A stretch of DNA of 16,710 nucleotides from an uncultured bacterium (GTDB lineage Bacteria > Verrucomicrobiota > Lentisphaeria > Victivallales > Victivallaceae): contig URVC01000071.1 of the NCBI GenBank assembly GCA_900551245.1, forward strand, positions 1 through 16,710. Reading direction: 5' to 3'. Positions 1-8,047 of this stretch are shown in pieces. The notes under the pieces are model-generated. The model was given only the letters and a program-made list of their open reading frames with translations, was not told where the DNA came from and made no database searches. Made by a program: the position numbers and the translations under genes. Positions within the stretch are counted from its first letter, which is position 1. Every line of letters begins with the position of its first letter.

Positions 1-600
1 CAAACTCCGAACTGGTGAATTGGCTCCCTTGATCCGAATTGAAAATCTCCGGTTTCCCATAGGAATCCATCGCCGTTTTTAACGTTTCGACACTATGAAA
101 AGCGTCCATTGTATTTACTACGTTATAAGCCAAAACCTTGCGGCTGAACCAGTCGACGATTCCAATCACAAATGCCCGATGACCGGCAACCGCCGTATAA
201 GTGATGTCCGTACTCCATACTTGATTCGGACGTTCTCTCTTGCATTTGCGCAGAAGATACGGGAATTTCTCATATTCTGGATGTGGTTCCGAGGTATTGA
301 AATGCGGACGCGGATAGACCGTCCGCAGATTCAAGCATTTCTGCAACCTGCGCACCCGTTTGTGGTTTACTTTGTATCCGCGACGCTTCAGTTCAGCAGT
401 CAAACGGGGAACTCCGTAAAATGGCGTCTCCATATAAATCTCCAGCATTTCGTCCTTGACCCGCTCGTCGGAAGCTGTCCGGGAAATCTCCCTTTGGCTT
501 TTGTAATAAAAGCTCGAATGGGGAACCTGAAGCAGCTTCAACTGACGATTCACGCTTAAATCCGGATTCTGATCGCTTATTTGAGCTTTTCGGGATTCAA
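1..600 (-). CDS. IS3-family transposase OrfB (DDE integrase core), partial
   Basis: This is the catalytic half of the IS3 transposase, which cuts and joins DNA through a DDE/RNase H-fold (rve) domain. The minus-strand reading frame is open from about 631 to the window edge and shows the usual order: an N-terminal HTH_21-like part (FYGVPRLTAELKRRGYKVNHKRVRRL), then ERPNQVWSTDITY with the first catalytic Asp at codon 206-208, then IVDWFSRKVLAYNV, then FNSDQGSQFTSSEF with the second Asp at codon 32-34. The glutamate, expected about 35 residues later, is outside the window. No ATG with a ribosome site opens this frame, and it lies in the -1 frame relative to OrfA, so it is probably made as an OrfAB fusion by programmed frameshifting. 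No internal stop is seen, so the element may be active. Confidence 0.88.
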
Positions 601-876
601 GCCGCAGAATGTGGACACACTTCGTAAAAAGTCATTCTCGATTTCAAGGCGTCCGATTTTCTTCATCAGATCGTCCTCGGTATACGGCTTGCTTTCTTTC
701 CGTTCTGCTTTGGACTGGAAAATCTCGGATGTTCCTTCCATGAGTTTCTTTTTCCACTGCTGAACCTGATTCGGATGAACCTGGTATTTCCCCGCGATCT
801 CTGCCACAGTCAGTTCCCCGCGTAACGCTTCCAAGGCTACACGGCTTTTGAATTTTGAGTCATACGACTTTTTCAT
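577..876 (-). CDS. IS3-family transposase OrfA (HTH_Tnp_1 protein)
   Basis: A 99-residue protein of the usual OrfA length. Residues 1-50 form the helix-turn-helix that binds the element's terminal repeats (KSRVALEALRGELTVAEIAGKYQVHPNQVQQWKKKL). Residues about 65-85 (DDLMKKIGRLEIENDFLRSV) form the leucine-zipper-like coiled coil through which OrfA and OrfAB associate. The start is ATG at 874-876, supported by AGGAGG seven bases upstream. The 3' end overlaps the open orfB frame by about 50 bases, the usual place for a -1 frameshift. Alone, OrfA normally acts as a DNA-binding regulator of transposition. Confidence 0.9.
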   Translation of the reverse strand: MKKSYDSKFKSRVALEALRGELTVAEIAGKYQVHPNQVQQWKKKLMEGTSEIFQSKAERKESKPYTEDDLMKKIGRLEIENDFLRSVSTFCGLNPEKLK

Positions 877-899
877 AAAACGCCCTCCTTTTCCAAGTT

Positions 900-927
900 A
901 ATTTACGGGCATTTTACACCAAGTCAA
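900..927 (-). promoter_or_regulatory. Candidate promoter of the insertion sequence
   Basis: On the minus strand TTGACT (922-927) is followed after 16 bases by TAAATT (900-905), about 25 bases upstream of the orfA start. The -35 matches sigma-70 consensus at five of six bases and the -10 at four of six. It lies just inside the element's end, the usual position for an IS3 junction or internal promoter. Confidence 0.45.
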
Positions 928-929
928 GT

Positions 930-954
930 TGTCCAGTTTTTGGGGCCAACCGCA
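930..954 (-). repeat. Probable IS3 terminal inverted repeat (upstream end)
   Basis: Minus-strand sequence TGCGGTTGGCCCC then AAAAACTGGACA looks like an IS3-type end: it begins with TG, has a C-run followed by an A-run, and sits just outside the promoter. The matching end is not in the window, so the outer limit (950-954) is approximate. Confidence 0.5.
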
Positions 955-974
955 CATCGCACGCCTCTCCATTC

Positions 975-3900
975 TCAATGCTTCGCGTTTACGTTCCGCG
1001 CAATTTCAAAGAAGACGGTGTTGCCATCCCGGGAGGTATCGACGGAGAAGGTCGCCCAACCGTTCTCCACCCTGCCGGGAACGAGGACCACACCGCTTCG
1101 TTTCCCCTCGAGTGACAGCGGGTACAGGCGCAGTTCCGCCGCATTGGCGTGCCGGACCTTCACCGTGAACCGGGAGTTGCGCAGCAGCGCGGGAACCGTG
1201 CCGTAAGTCTCCACCCGGCACATCTCCTGATCGGCGAACCTCATACCGCTGTTCAACGCATTGGTCAGCCGGACCAGCAGCAGACGCCCGGCGTTCCGAA
1301 TCGGCCGCAGGCCATCCATCGCAACCAGCGAGAGATTGCCGTCGCAATCGTGCGACACCACTTCAAAATCAGCCAGTTGCGCGACAGCGCCGGAGCGGCC
1401 GCACATCCCCTGCAGACGCGGGGTGTTGACCGTCATGAAGTTCCGGGAGTTCTCCAGATAGAGTTCGCCGGTCTCCGACTCGAACACCGTCCGCCCGTCG
1501 GAGCGGTTTGCTTCTGACAGAAATCCCTTCCGGCGAAGCATGGCAACGAGCGGTTCCGACCCGGCGGAACTCCCGGCATCCTCGATGAACATCCCCTCCA
1601 CCCGGATCCGGCCGCCGCCGCGGGAGGGGATCAGCACCTCCCGCGCCCCCACGGGCGTCACCTCCTCCGGAGAATCCACGCTCTGCTGCGCATAACGGAC
1701 CAGCAGCGAAAGCGAGGTGAGCTCCGGCGACTCCACCGCATTGGGATTGCGTTCGAAAACCGACTTCCGGTCCGCGATGACCCGGACCGCGTGCTCCGCC
1801 GGAGCAACGTCGCCGCGGATGAACATGCACCAGGTCAGCAGAAGCGACCCGTCGCTGAGCGGATCGGCAGAGGCGCGGAACGGCCGCATCATACCACCCC
1901 GCCACGGATTGGCGTCCGTCACGGAAGACCGCCGGACCGGTTCCGCCCAGAGCGTCAGCGCATCGACATCCTGAAACGCCGCATACGCCCCCATCGTGAA
2001 GGAACGTTCATAGCGATACCGGTTCCAGAACGGCTGGTCGTACTCCGTGCTGAGCACCGGTTTGCCGAAAATTCTTCCCTGGGTCAGGCTGCGGATGAAA
2101 TAGGCGTTGGCGGCGATGCTGCTGGTCTGCCGGTTGTAACTGCCCCGGCCGGTGGCGGAGGTGTTCAGCGGGTGATCGTGATAGCTGTGCATCCCCACGT
2201 AGTCGCAGTCGCGCCGGACAAAATTGTAGAGCAGCGAAGTGACGAAATCGTAGTTGGTAAGATACGCCCGGACGCCGATTCCCCGGAGCGTCTGCCGGTA
2301 GAAGCGCAGAAGATCCCGGCTGACCTCATAGATGAATGCATTCACGTCATCATCCTTCTTCCGGATGGTAAAACAGGGAATCTCCTCAAATCCGGCAAAT
2401 CGGCTCTTGTGCTCCGCATTGTACGCCTCGATGGTCCGATAGCGTTTCCGGAGGAACTCCCGCCACGGGCCGACGGTCAGCGCCTGATTCTGCGGCGTGA
2501 TGTCGCGGTAGTTGAAAGCAAACTCCTGCTCGTTGTATCCTTCGAGCAGCAGCAGGGCCGGATCCTCCTTCAACTTCACGCCGGTGTATGGATTGACCCG
2601 GTCGAAAAGCCGTTTCACCCCCGCCTTCCAGTTCTCCCGGGCCTGAGGGGAAAAATAGAGGGCGTAGCGCATGTCCATGTGGTTGCGGTTATCGAACCGT
2701 TCGGGGTTTCCCCAGCGGTCGAACGGCCGGGGGAAAAAGCCGTACTGCGACTCCATCACATTCATCATGATGTAGATCCCGTTCTCCCGGCAGAGCTTTA
2801 CCAGATAGTCGAAGTTGTCCAGCGCCAGCGTGTTGAACTCCGCCGGAGTGCCGGAAGCGTACATCAATGCATTGTTGATGTGAATGCGGATCATGTTGAA
2901 GCCGTGCCGCACCAGATCGCCGACATACACCTCCAGCAGACCGCGGCTGCCCAGATTGGTGGGGAATCCCAGGTTCATCGTATCCGGGGAACAGAAAAAA
3001 CGAATGCGCCGCGAAGGCTCTTTCGCGTAGACGAACCGCCCGTCGCGAATGACCACCCGGGTCTCCTCGCTGATTTTCCGGCGTTCCATCCGGCCGGAGA
3101 GATCCAGAATCGAACCGGGTTCCCGCAGATGAAGGTTGGAAAAGCGCAGCGGCTTCCCCCACTCCGCCCCCTCCCGGATCGTCAGCGGCTTCGGCAAAGG
3201 GGCGGATTCCGGCTCGAACTTCCGCTCCGACAGCGTCGCGCCGCAGAGAATCCAGGTCGTCTCCCCGCCCTCCGGCTGAAACGAGACGGCGGAAACCAAC
3301 TCCTCCGGAAGCTCCCAACGGGTCACATACAGAACCCGCACAGAGCCGTCCGGCAGTTTCACTCGCAGCGCATCCCCGGCGTTCGGCACCGCTTTGCCCC
3401 CCCACCAGTCGCCGACATCGCGCCCGTCCGTCACCGGAATCTCGCGCCGACCGCCGGGAGTCTGCAACAGAATCCGCCCGATTACGCCGCTCCCCTTCGC
3501 GTAGGAGAGCGCGTGGAGCACATAGAGATACCGGGCCTTGACCGGCGTCGGGAAAGCGAACTCCACCCCGGCGCTCCCCGCCGGATTGTGCCGGGATTTC
3601 ATCACGACAATGGAGGGAATCTGCCGGTTCCACAGTTCGGCAAGAAAGAACGGCACGCCGGCAACGTGGCTCTGCTGCCGCAGGCGGGAGAGGAAGACCC
3701 GTCCATCCCGCCCCGGCCCCTGATCGGTCCAGCCGCCCCGGCCGTCTCCGGCGGTCTCATCCAGCCAGGCCCGGTTGCCGGAACGGAAAAGCGGCAGAGC
3801 GTTCCCCAGGATCTCGACGTTGAGATTCCGCACTTCGAAACAGCCTCCCGCACGCTGGAAGCCGATCAGCAGCGTGATCGACTCCGCCTCGAACCCGACC

Positions 3901-4271
3901 TCCGCCGGAAAGGAGAAGCGCTTCCAGGCGGTATCTCCGGGCGTCACGAAGGCTCCGAAATAGGAGTCCCCCCCTCCCCGCTTCCGCACGATCAATTGGA
4001 CCATGCCCTGTTTTTTCCCCAACGCGGGCACCGAATCAATCCAGCGGAACTCGCCGGAGATCTCCAGCAGTTTCCCGGCATACCGCGAAATCTCCAGATT
4101 CCGCCGGATGTCGGTGCGGAACCAGCTGGCAGCATCGGGCAGCCGCGTCGCCGTGCACCGCACGGTATGACCGCTCCAGACAAATCCCTCCCGCCCGGAA
4201 AAATCTCCGGCGAGCCCCGATCCCCCCGCCGCCAGCAGGAAGACGGCAAGCAAAAGCGAAATTTTTTTCAC
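975..4271 (-). CDS. Exported multidomain clan GH-A glycoside hydrolase
   Basis: About 1098 residues. It begins with a signal peptide (MKKISLLLAVFLL, cleavage near GSGLAG). Residues about 25-150 look like a carbohydrate-binding jelly roll (SYFGAFVTPGDTAWKRFSF, ending in a CFEVRNLNVEIL strand), and a second beta domain covers about 175-350. The catalytic (beta/alpha)8 barrel spans about 400-800. Its probable acid/base is E581 in GYNEQEF and its probable nucleophile is E743 in STEYDQPFW, the spacing and Asn-Glu signature of clan GH-A. The C-terminal 280 residues look beta-rich. Substrate is not evident; GH5, GH42 or an unclassified family are all possible. The start is chosen as GTG 4269-4271 because AAGGA lies six bases upstream. 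ATG at 4277 sits too close to it, and TTG at 4289 has no ribosome site. It is the last gene of operon 1, 21 bp after its neighbour, and an IS lies 20 bp beyond its stop. Confidence 0.85.
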   Translation of the reverse strand: MKKISLLLAVFLLAAGGSGLAGDFSGREGFVWSGHTVRCTATRLPDAASWFRTDIRRNLEISRYAGKLLEISGEFRWIDSVPALGKKQGMVQLIVRKRGGGDSYFGAFVTPGDTAWKRFSFPAEVGFEAESITLLIGFQRAGGCFEVRNLNVEILGNALPLFRSGNRAWLDETAGDGRGGWTDQGPGRDGRVFLSRLRQQSHVAGVPFFLAELWNRQIPSIVVMKSRHNPAGSAGVEFAFPTPVKARYLYVLHALSYAKGSGVIGRILLQTPGGRREIPVTDGRDVGDWWGGKAVPNAGDALRVKLPDGSVRVLYVTRWELPEELVSAVSFQPEGGETTWILCGATLSERKFEPESAPLPKPLTIREGAEWGKPLRFSNLHLREPGSILDLSGRMERRKISEETRVVIRDGRFVYAKEPSRRIRFFCSPDTMNLGFPTNLGSRGLLEVYVGDLVRHGFNMIRIHINNALMYASGTPAEFNTLALDNFDYLVKLCRENGIYIMMNVMESQYGFFPRPFDRWGNPERFDNRNHMDMRYALYFSPQARENWKAGVKRLFDRVNPYTGVKLKEDPALLLLEGYNEQEFAFNYRDITPQNQALTVGPWREFLRKRYRTIEAYNAEHKSRFAGFEEIPCFTIRKKDDDVNAFIYEVSRDLLRFYRQTLRGIGVRAYLTNYDFVTSLLYNFVRRDCDYVGMHSYHDHPLNTSATGRGSYNRQTSSIAANAYFIRSLTQGRIFGKPVLSTEYDQPFWNRYRYERSFTMGAYAAFQDVDALTLWAEPVRRSSVTDANPWRGGMMRPFRASADPLSDGSLLLTWCMFIRGDVAPAEHAVRVIADRKSVFERNPNAVESPELTSLSLLVRYAQQSVDSPEEVTPVGAREVLIPSRGGGRIRVEGMFIEDAGSSAGSEPLVAMLRRKGFLSEANRSDGRTVFESETGELYLENSRNFMTVNTPRLQGMCGRSGAVAQLADFEVVSHDCDGNLSLVAMDGLRPIRNAGRLLLVRLTNALNSGMRFADQEMCRVETYGTVPALLRNSRFTVKVRHANAAELRLYPLSLEGKRSGVVLVPGRVENGWATFSVDTSRDGNTVFFEIARNVNAKH

Positions 4272-4292
4272 ATCCATTCCTTTCTTCAATGA

Positions 4293-6068
4293 TTATGCAT
4301 TGCGTTCTTTTCGAGCGGTTTCCAGCAGATATTCTCCGGGCGGAAGCAGAAATTCCCCTGCTTCGGCGAAATACTCCCGCCCCGTCCGCCGGCAGGTGCA
4401 CCGAACCGTTTCAAACAGCGAAAAACGAAGCCGCAGCGACCGCTCCGACAGCTGGGAGACCGGCAGCTCCCGGAGGCAGCTCACAAAGCGGTTCGCCATC
4501 GAGAGAAACGCCCGCCCCCGTGCCGGTTCCCGCAGGTAGCGCTGTTCCGGAAACAGAGAAAGTTCCCATCGGTTCCCGTCCGTGGAATGCAGCACGTAAA
4601 AGCCGTTCCCGTCACAGGAGACCAGCGGCGAAGAGCCGCGACCGCAGATCAGCCGCAGCGCCGCCGAATCGACCGGCGGAGCAGAGCAATCTCCGCTGTG
4701 GCAATAGCTCGCCCGGTCGCGGTAGAGAACCCGGTCCCCCTCCCGCCGGATGAGGAAGTTCTCCGAGCTCCACTCCTCCGGAGTCCGGCACAGATTCCCG
4801 TTCCGGCAATGCCGGAAAATCTCCCCCGCCGCACGGAACGCCGCCGCCCGTGCCGGTGTGTGCGCGATGTTGAGATAGTGAACCAGCCAGCCGGGATTCC
4901 ACGCCGCCACCGCCGACGGCGTGTAGGTGAAATAGGCCGCCAGCTGAATGCCGTTCGCGGCGTACATCGCGGCCAGCGCGGCCAGCGGATATCCATTCAA
5001 CGTGCAGCTGGCGTCGAACTCGTAGGCGATGCACGGTCGTTTCGTTGTCCGGGCGGCGAGCCGTTCGAAATGCCGGTCGGCCAGTGCCAGATGATTTGCG
5101 TCATCGGTATTGACGCTGTCGAAGCCGTGGGCGTTGAGGTAGTTCCCGACACTCTGCGTTTCGAACCAGGGGGAGGAGTCCAGCAGTTCGCGGAGCGCCT
5201 CCGGCGGCGTCCCGTTGTAGGAGTAGAACTGGCTGTTCAGCACCGATCCCTGAAAATAGTCGTTCGACATGCCCCAGAACCGACGGAAATAGTGTTCGGT
5301 CATCTGCCGCAGAAAGCGCCCGAACGCCTCCTCCTCCGTCACCGCTTCCGGCAGTTCGGCGCGGAAGGCGCGGAAACGCTCCTGAAATTCCCGCCGCAGG
5401 GGACCGCGCGACCAGATCGCCTGGATCATGTTCTCCGCGGTGATCCGCGGCTCGGGGGAAAGCAGGCGCCGGTCGGGGAACTGCATTTCGTTGACCAGCT
5501 CCCAGACCACCAGATTGCGATATTCCCGCAGGAGTTTCCCGCTGAAGGCGTTGCGGTGGGCGAACAGCGACCGGAAATACCGCTCCTGGCAGGCGAGCGC
5601 CTCCGGATGCCACAACAGAGCATCGATCGAATAGAAGTTGGTGAAGCCGAACGCCTCCTGCGCCCCGATGTTCCAGTAGGCGTAGAGCCGCTCCTGTTCG
5701 AGCTGATTCTGCACCGAGTTCCAGTAGGAAACCGGCGCGATCATCAGAAAAATATTCCGTTTTTCACACTGGTCCATCAGGTAATCGAACACCCGCAGGT
5801 TGGCGTTTTCCACCAGGTTTCCGGCGGGATCGGTGATCTCCCGCTCGTACATGTGGAGGCGGAGAAAATCCACGCCGAGCAGCTGGAGATGATCCAGATC
5901 CTCATCCACGGCCCGAAGGTGCTCCTTCCCCAGTTCGGCAATGTTGTAGAAGTTGTGGTTGAACGGTGCGTAGTAGTTGACCCCCCAGAGCGTGACATAA
6001 CGCCCGCGGGCGTCGCGGATCTCCCCCCCGCTGACATGGAAGGGAGGCACAAAAGAAGAGCTGTCCAT
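4293..6068 (-). CDS. Cytoplasmic clan GH-A (GH5-like) glycoside hydrolase
   Basis: 591 residues with no signal peptide or membrane segment, so it probably acts on imported oligosaccharides. The N-terminus (GGEIRDARGRYVTLWGVNYY, then LGVDFLRLHMYERE) is the usual first two strands of a GH5-type barrel. The probable acid/base is E194 in VWELVNEMQF. The probable nucleophile is E350 in CIAYEFDASC, 156 residues later, as expected for strands 4 and 7. Residues from about 420 to the end appear to form a beta-rich C-terminal domain. The start ATG at 6066-6068 follows CAGGGA. It begins 23 bp after the pseudopilin stop and is followed closely by the exported hydrolase, so co-transcription is likely. GH5 or a related clan-A family is the best call; exact specificity cannot be read from the sequence. 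Confidence 0.82.
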   Translation of the reverse strand: MDSSSFVPPFHVSGGEIRDARGRYVTLWGVNYYAPFNHNFYNIAELGKEHLRAVDEDLDHLQLLGVDFLRLHMYEREITDPAGNLVENANLRVFDYLMDQCEKRNIFLMIAPVSYWNSVQNQLEQERLYAYWNIGAQEAFGFTNFYSIDALLWHPEALACQERYFRSLFAHRNAFSGKLLREYRNLVVWELVNEMQFPDRRLLSPEPRITAENMIQAIWSRGPLRREFQERFRAFRAELPEAVTEEEAFGRFLRQMTEHYFRRFWGMSNDYFQGSVLNSQFYSYNGTPPEALRELLDSSPWFETQSVGNYLNAHGFDSVNTDDANHLALADRHFERLAARTTKRPCIAYEFDASCTLNGYPLAALAAMYAANGIQLAAYFTYTPSAVAAWNPGWLVHYLNIAHTPARAAAFRAAGEIFRHCRNGNLCRTPEEWSSENFLIRREGDRVLYRDRASYCHSGDCSAPPVDSAALRLICGRGSSPLVSCDGNGFYVLHSTDGNRWELSLFPEQRYLREPARGRAFLSMANRFVSCLRELPVSQLSERSLRLRFSLFETVRCTCRRTGREYFAEAGEFLLPPGEYLLETARKERNA

Positions 6069-6091
6069 CTTGATTCCCTGATTTCTTACAG

Positions 6092-6868
6092 TTAGTAGAG
6101 CAGTTGAGCGCCGTTGACGGCAAAATGCTGAATGATTCCCCCATGAGCGACCCGGAAGCCGGCGAGATCGAGCGTGGAGCAGTGCCCGTCGGCATAAGCG
6201 ACGCAGCCGGTGTTCCGATGGTGCAGACTCACCGAAATATCCTTGACCGATTTGCGCGGATAAACATGGAAGTACGGCGCGCCGACCGGCGTGGAAGTTC
6301 CGCTGATCCGCACCGTGTCGGTGAGCAATACGAATTCCGACGGATGTTTCAGGATGCCGACCCGGTTGTACTGGATCGACCGCTCCTCATCGGTCACGGA
6401 GAATGCGGTCCCGAAACGATCGAAGAAGTCCGGCAGAGAAGAGGCGTAAGCCGCATCCACCAGCTCCATCATCCCGTAACTGATCACCGGGCGGTAGTAG
6501 TCGTGCGACAGACTTTTTTCATACCGGTCCGCCTGCTCCGGGCACACCATCAGCCGGATGCACGCCGCCGGATTCGCCGGATCGACCGAAAGATACTTCT
6601 GGAACATCAATACCCACGGCCAGTAACGGGAGGAGGCGTTGAATTCCTCACTGCGGCGGTTGTCGTCGATCAGCACATAGCCGGCGTTGTCGTTCATGTA
6701 CATGGTCTGCGCCTTGACAATCTGCGACTGATTCCCGGTACAGGCGATTCTCCGGGCGGTCGAACGTGCCTTGTTCAGCGCAGGCAGCAGCATGCCGACC
6801 AGAATCGCAATGATCGCGATAACTATTAAAAGTTCAATAAGAGTAAATGTTTTTCCCGTTGTTTTCAT
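6092..6868 (-). CDS. H-X9-DG type II pseudopilin-like protein
   Basis: 258 residues. The N-terminus is a short basic leader, then FTLIELLIVIAIIAIL and LPALNKAR. This is a prepilin-type cleavage/methylation signal with Glu at +5 and a long hydrophobic helix that anchors the protein in the membrane and lets it pack in a pseudopilus. The C-terminal part carries the H-X9-DG motif (H, nine residues, DG in HRNTGCVAYADGH), typical of the large pseudopilin family of Planctomycetes, Verrucomicrobia and Lentisphaerae. The residue before the Phe is Thr rather than the classical Gly. The ATG overlaps the regulator's stop in ATGA, with AGGAG five bases upstream, so translation is probably coupled. The exact role of this family is unknown; a link with surface glycan capture or secretion is inferred from the neighbouring hydrolases. 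Confidence 0.9.
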   Translation of the reverse strand: MKTTGKTFTLIELLIVIAIIAILVGMLLPALNKARSTARRIACTGNQSQIVKAQTMYMNDNAGYVLIDDNRRSEEFNASSRYWPWVLMFQKYLSVDPANPAACIRLMVCPEQADRYEKSLSHDYYRPVISYGMMELVDAAYASSLPDFFDRFGTAFSVTDEERSIQYNRVGILKHPSEFVLLTDTVRISGTSTPVGAPYFHVYPRKSVKDISVSLHHRNTGCVAYADGHCSTLDLAGFRVAHGGIIQHFAVNGAQLLY

Positions 6869-7833
6869 ACCGTCTCCTGTTTTGCCTTGACCTTTGTTTT
6901 TTCTTTTACGGATCCCCGTGTGACAAGATGGGGAGCCACCCGGGTTGCGAACGGCCCGTGATGCAGCAGCAGCGGACGCTTGGTGATGTAATACTCCGCC
7001 AGATCGATCACCTGCGGAATGCTGAATTCAATCGCATCGACGGGAGGAAAACTCTTCAGATATGCTTCATCCGGGCCGTCGTAGACCAGAAGCGAGACCT
7101 CATCCGGAACCCGCACGCCCCGCTCCGTCAGCAACTGATGGAGACGGTCACCGAGTTGGCCGCAGGTGGCGAAAAAGGCCTCGGGCAGCGGCTGAAGCGC
7201 CTCCGATACATCATGACTGGAGTTCCGGATGAAACAGCGGCGGCACGCCCCGTCCGGATGGTCGCGCAGAAATTCATCCATAAACGCATCGCCGCGGTTG
7301 CGATGGCCGCTTCGATGGTCGTAGGAGAGCATGCAGACGGAATGAATGCCGACGCGCCGCAGATGTCTGGCGGCGAGTTTTCCTCCGAGATAGTGATCTT
7401 CGCCGAGCGTAATGTCTCCGCCGTGATTTCCGAAGAGATTGATCAAAACCGCCTCCGGATTGGCGTCGCGAATCCGGGTAATCCATTCCGCCGGAGGATC
7501 ACTCAGCAGAACGACGGTGGACACCTCTTCCACCGCACGAAGAAACTCCTGTCGCGCGGACTCCGGGGAGAGCGGAATGAGTTCGAAAATCCGCTGATCC
7601 AGCTGCCGGATCAGCCGCTCTGCAATCCGGCCCGACCACTCGAGCTCCGGCTGTTCGATAACGATCCGCTCACGGCCGATCCGGGCGCCGTCGAAGAAAC
7701 CGTTCCGGCTCAGTGCGGCGATCACCCGGCGCCGGGTGACCGGCCGGACATTCGGCGCATTGTTCAGCACCCGGTATATGGTTTTCACGTGAAGCGACAG
7801 CTCCGCGGCGATATCCCGGTAGGTTTTCTTCAT
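6865..7833 (-). CDS. LacI-family transcriptional regulator
   Basis: 322 residues. Residues 3-45 form a LacI-type helix-turn-helix with hinge (TYRDIAAELSLHVKTIYRVL, then NNAPNVRPVTRRRVIAAL). Recognition helix residues differ from the common VSxxTVSRVLN pattern, with HVKTIYRVLN instead. Residues about 55-300 match the periplasmic-binding-protein-like sugar sensor: GGDITLGEDHYLGGKLAARHL is the usual region of the effector domain after the first lobe, and VPDEVSLLVYDG is the late LacI signature. It is the first gene of operon 1, so it probably controls its own transcription and that of the downstream hydrolases. The inducer is presumably a sugar released by them, unidentified here. The start ATG 7831-7833 has only a distant GAGG, 11 bases upstream. 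Confidence 0.9.
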   Translation of the reverse strand: MKKTYRDIAAELSLHVKTIYRVLNNAPNVRPVTRRRVIAALSRNGFFDGARIGRERIVIEQPELEWSGRIAERLIRQLDQRIFELIPLSPESARQEFLRAVEEVSTVVLLSDPPAEWITRIRDANPEAVLINLFGNHGGDITLGEDHYLGGKLAARHLRRVGIHSVCMLSYDHRSGHRNRGDAFMDEFLRDHPDGACRRCFIRNSSHDVSEALQPLPEAFFATCGQLGDRLHQLLTERGVRVPDEVSLLVYDGPDEAYLKSFPPVDAIEFSIPQVIDLAEYYITKRPLLLHHGPFATRVAPHLVTRGSVKEKTKVKAKQETV

Positions 7834-7853
7834 TTTCGGTTCGTCCTCGTTGT

Positions 7854-7865
7854 ATTTTATAAAAT
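7854..7865. promoter_or_regulatory. Candidate operator palindrome at operon 1 start site
   Basis: ATTTTATAAAAT is a perfect 12-bp palindrome that overlaps the end of the -10 element and the expected transcription start, a position where a repressor would block initiation. It lacks the central CG usual for LacI-family operators, and AT-rich palindromes arise easily by chance, so the assignment is tentative. Confidence 0.3.
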
Positions 7866-7892
7866 TATACCAGAAACTCCTGCGGAAGTCAA
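7864..7892 (-). promoter_or_regulatory. Near-consensus sigma-70 promoter of operon 1
   Basis: Minus strand TTGACT (7887-7892), a 17-base spacer and a perfect TATAAT (7864-7869). The predicted transcription start is near 7857, about 24 bases before the regulator's ATG. With gene gaps of 23 bp or less downstream, it probably drives regulator, pseudopilin and both hydrolases. Confidence 0.75.
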
Positions 7893-7967
7893 TCCAGACA
7901 CTTCGTTTTTTCCTCCCGTGTCATGTCCATTTTGTGACATTGCCGCCGCGTTGACGAAAAAAACTGT

Positions 7968-7995
7968 TTGATTTCCGGCAAAGAAGCAATATATT
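7968..7995 (+). promoter_or_regulatory. Candidate promoter of the MBL-fold hydrolase
   Basis: TTGATT (7968-7973), 16-base spacer, TATATT (7990-7995), with an expected start about 45 bases before the ATG at 8048. Just upstream lies an inverted repeat, ATGTC (7923-7927) and GACAT (7936-7940), that could be an operator between the two divergent promoters. No function is proven. Confidence 0.45.
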
Positions 7996-8047
7996 GTCGC
8001 TCGGGTGGATGTTTTCCGCCGACAACCCGCAAACGAGAGGTGTATCG

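Larger units (their letters stand above)
1..954 (-). mobile_element. IS3-family insertion sequence, partial (5' end in window)
   Basis: Orientation is minus strand: the terminal end lies near 930-954, followed by a promoter, orfA and then orfB, which runs off the left edge. The end read on the minus strand starts TGCGGTTGGCCCC, followed by AAAAACTGGACAAC. The TG start and the CCCCAAAAACT-GGACA core resemble the ends of many IS3-family elements. Base composition is visibly less GC-rich than the hydrolase genes next door, which fits transfer. The other end, the third catalytic residue and any target duplication lie outside the window, so completeness and exact borders cannot be judged. Confidence 0.85.

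Noticed and set aside
95..559. 154-codon plus-strand frame over the IS
   Set aside because: It is antisense to OrfB, whose catalytic motifs are clear on the minus strand.
1791..4292. 833-codon open frame on the plus strand opposite the large hydrolase
   Set aside because: It mirrors the minus-strand gene in a GC-rich region, is rich in Arg, Pro and His, and has no domain or ribosome site. Similar long antisense frames at 4587-6095, 8891-10243 and 11654-13363 are rejected for the same reason.
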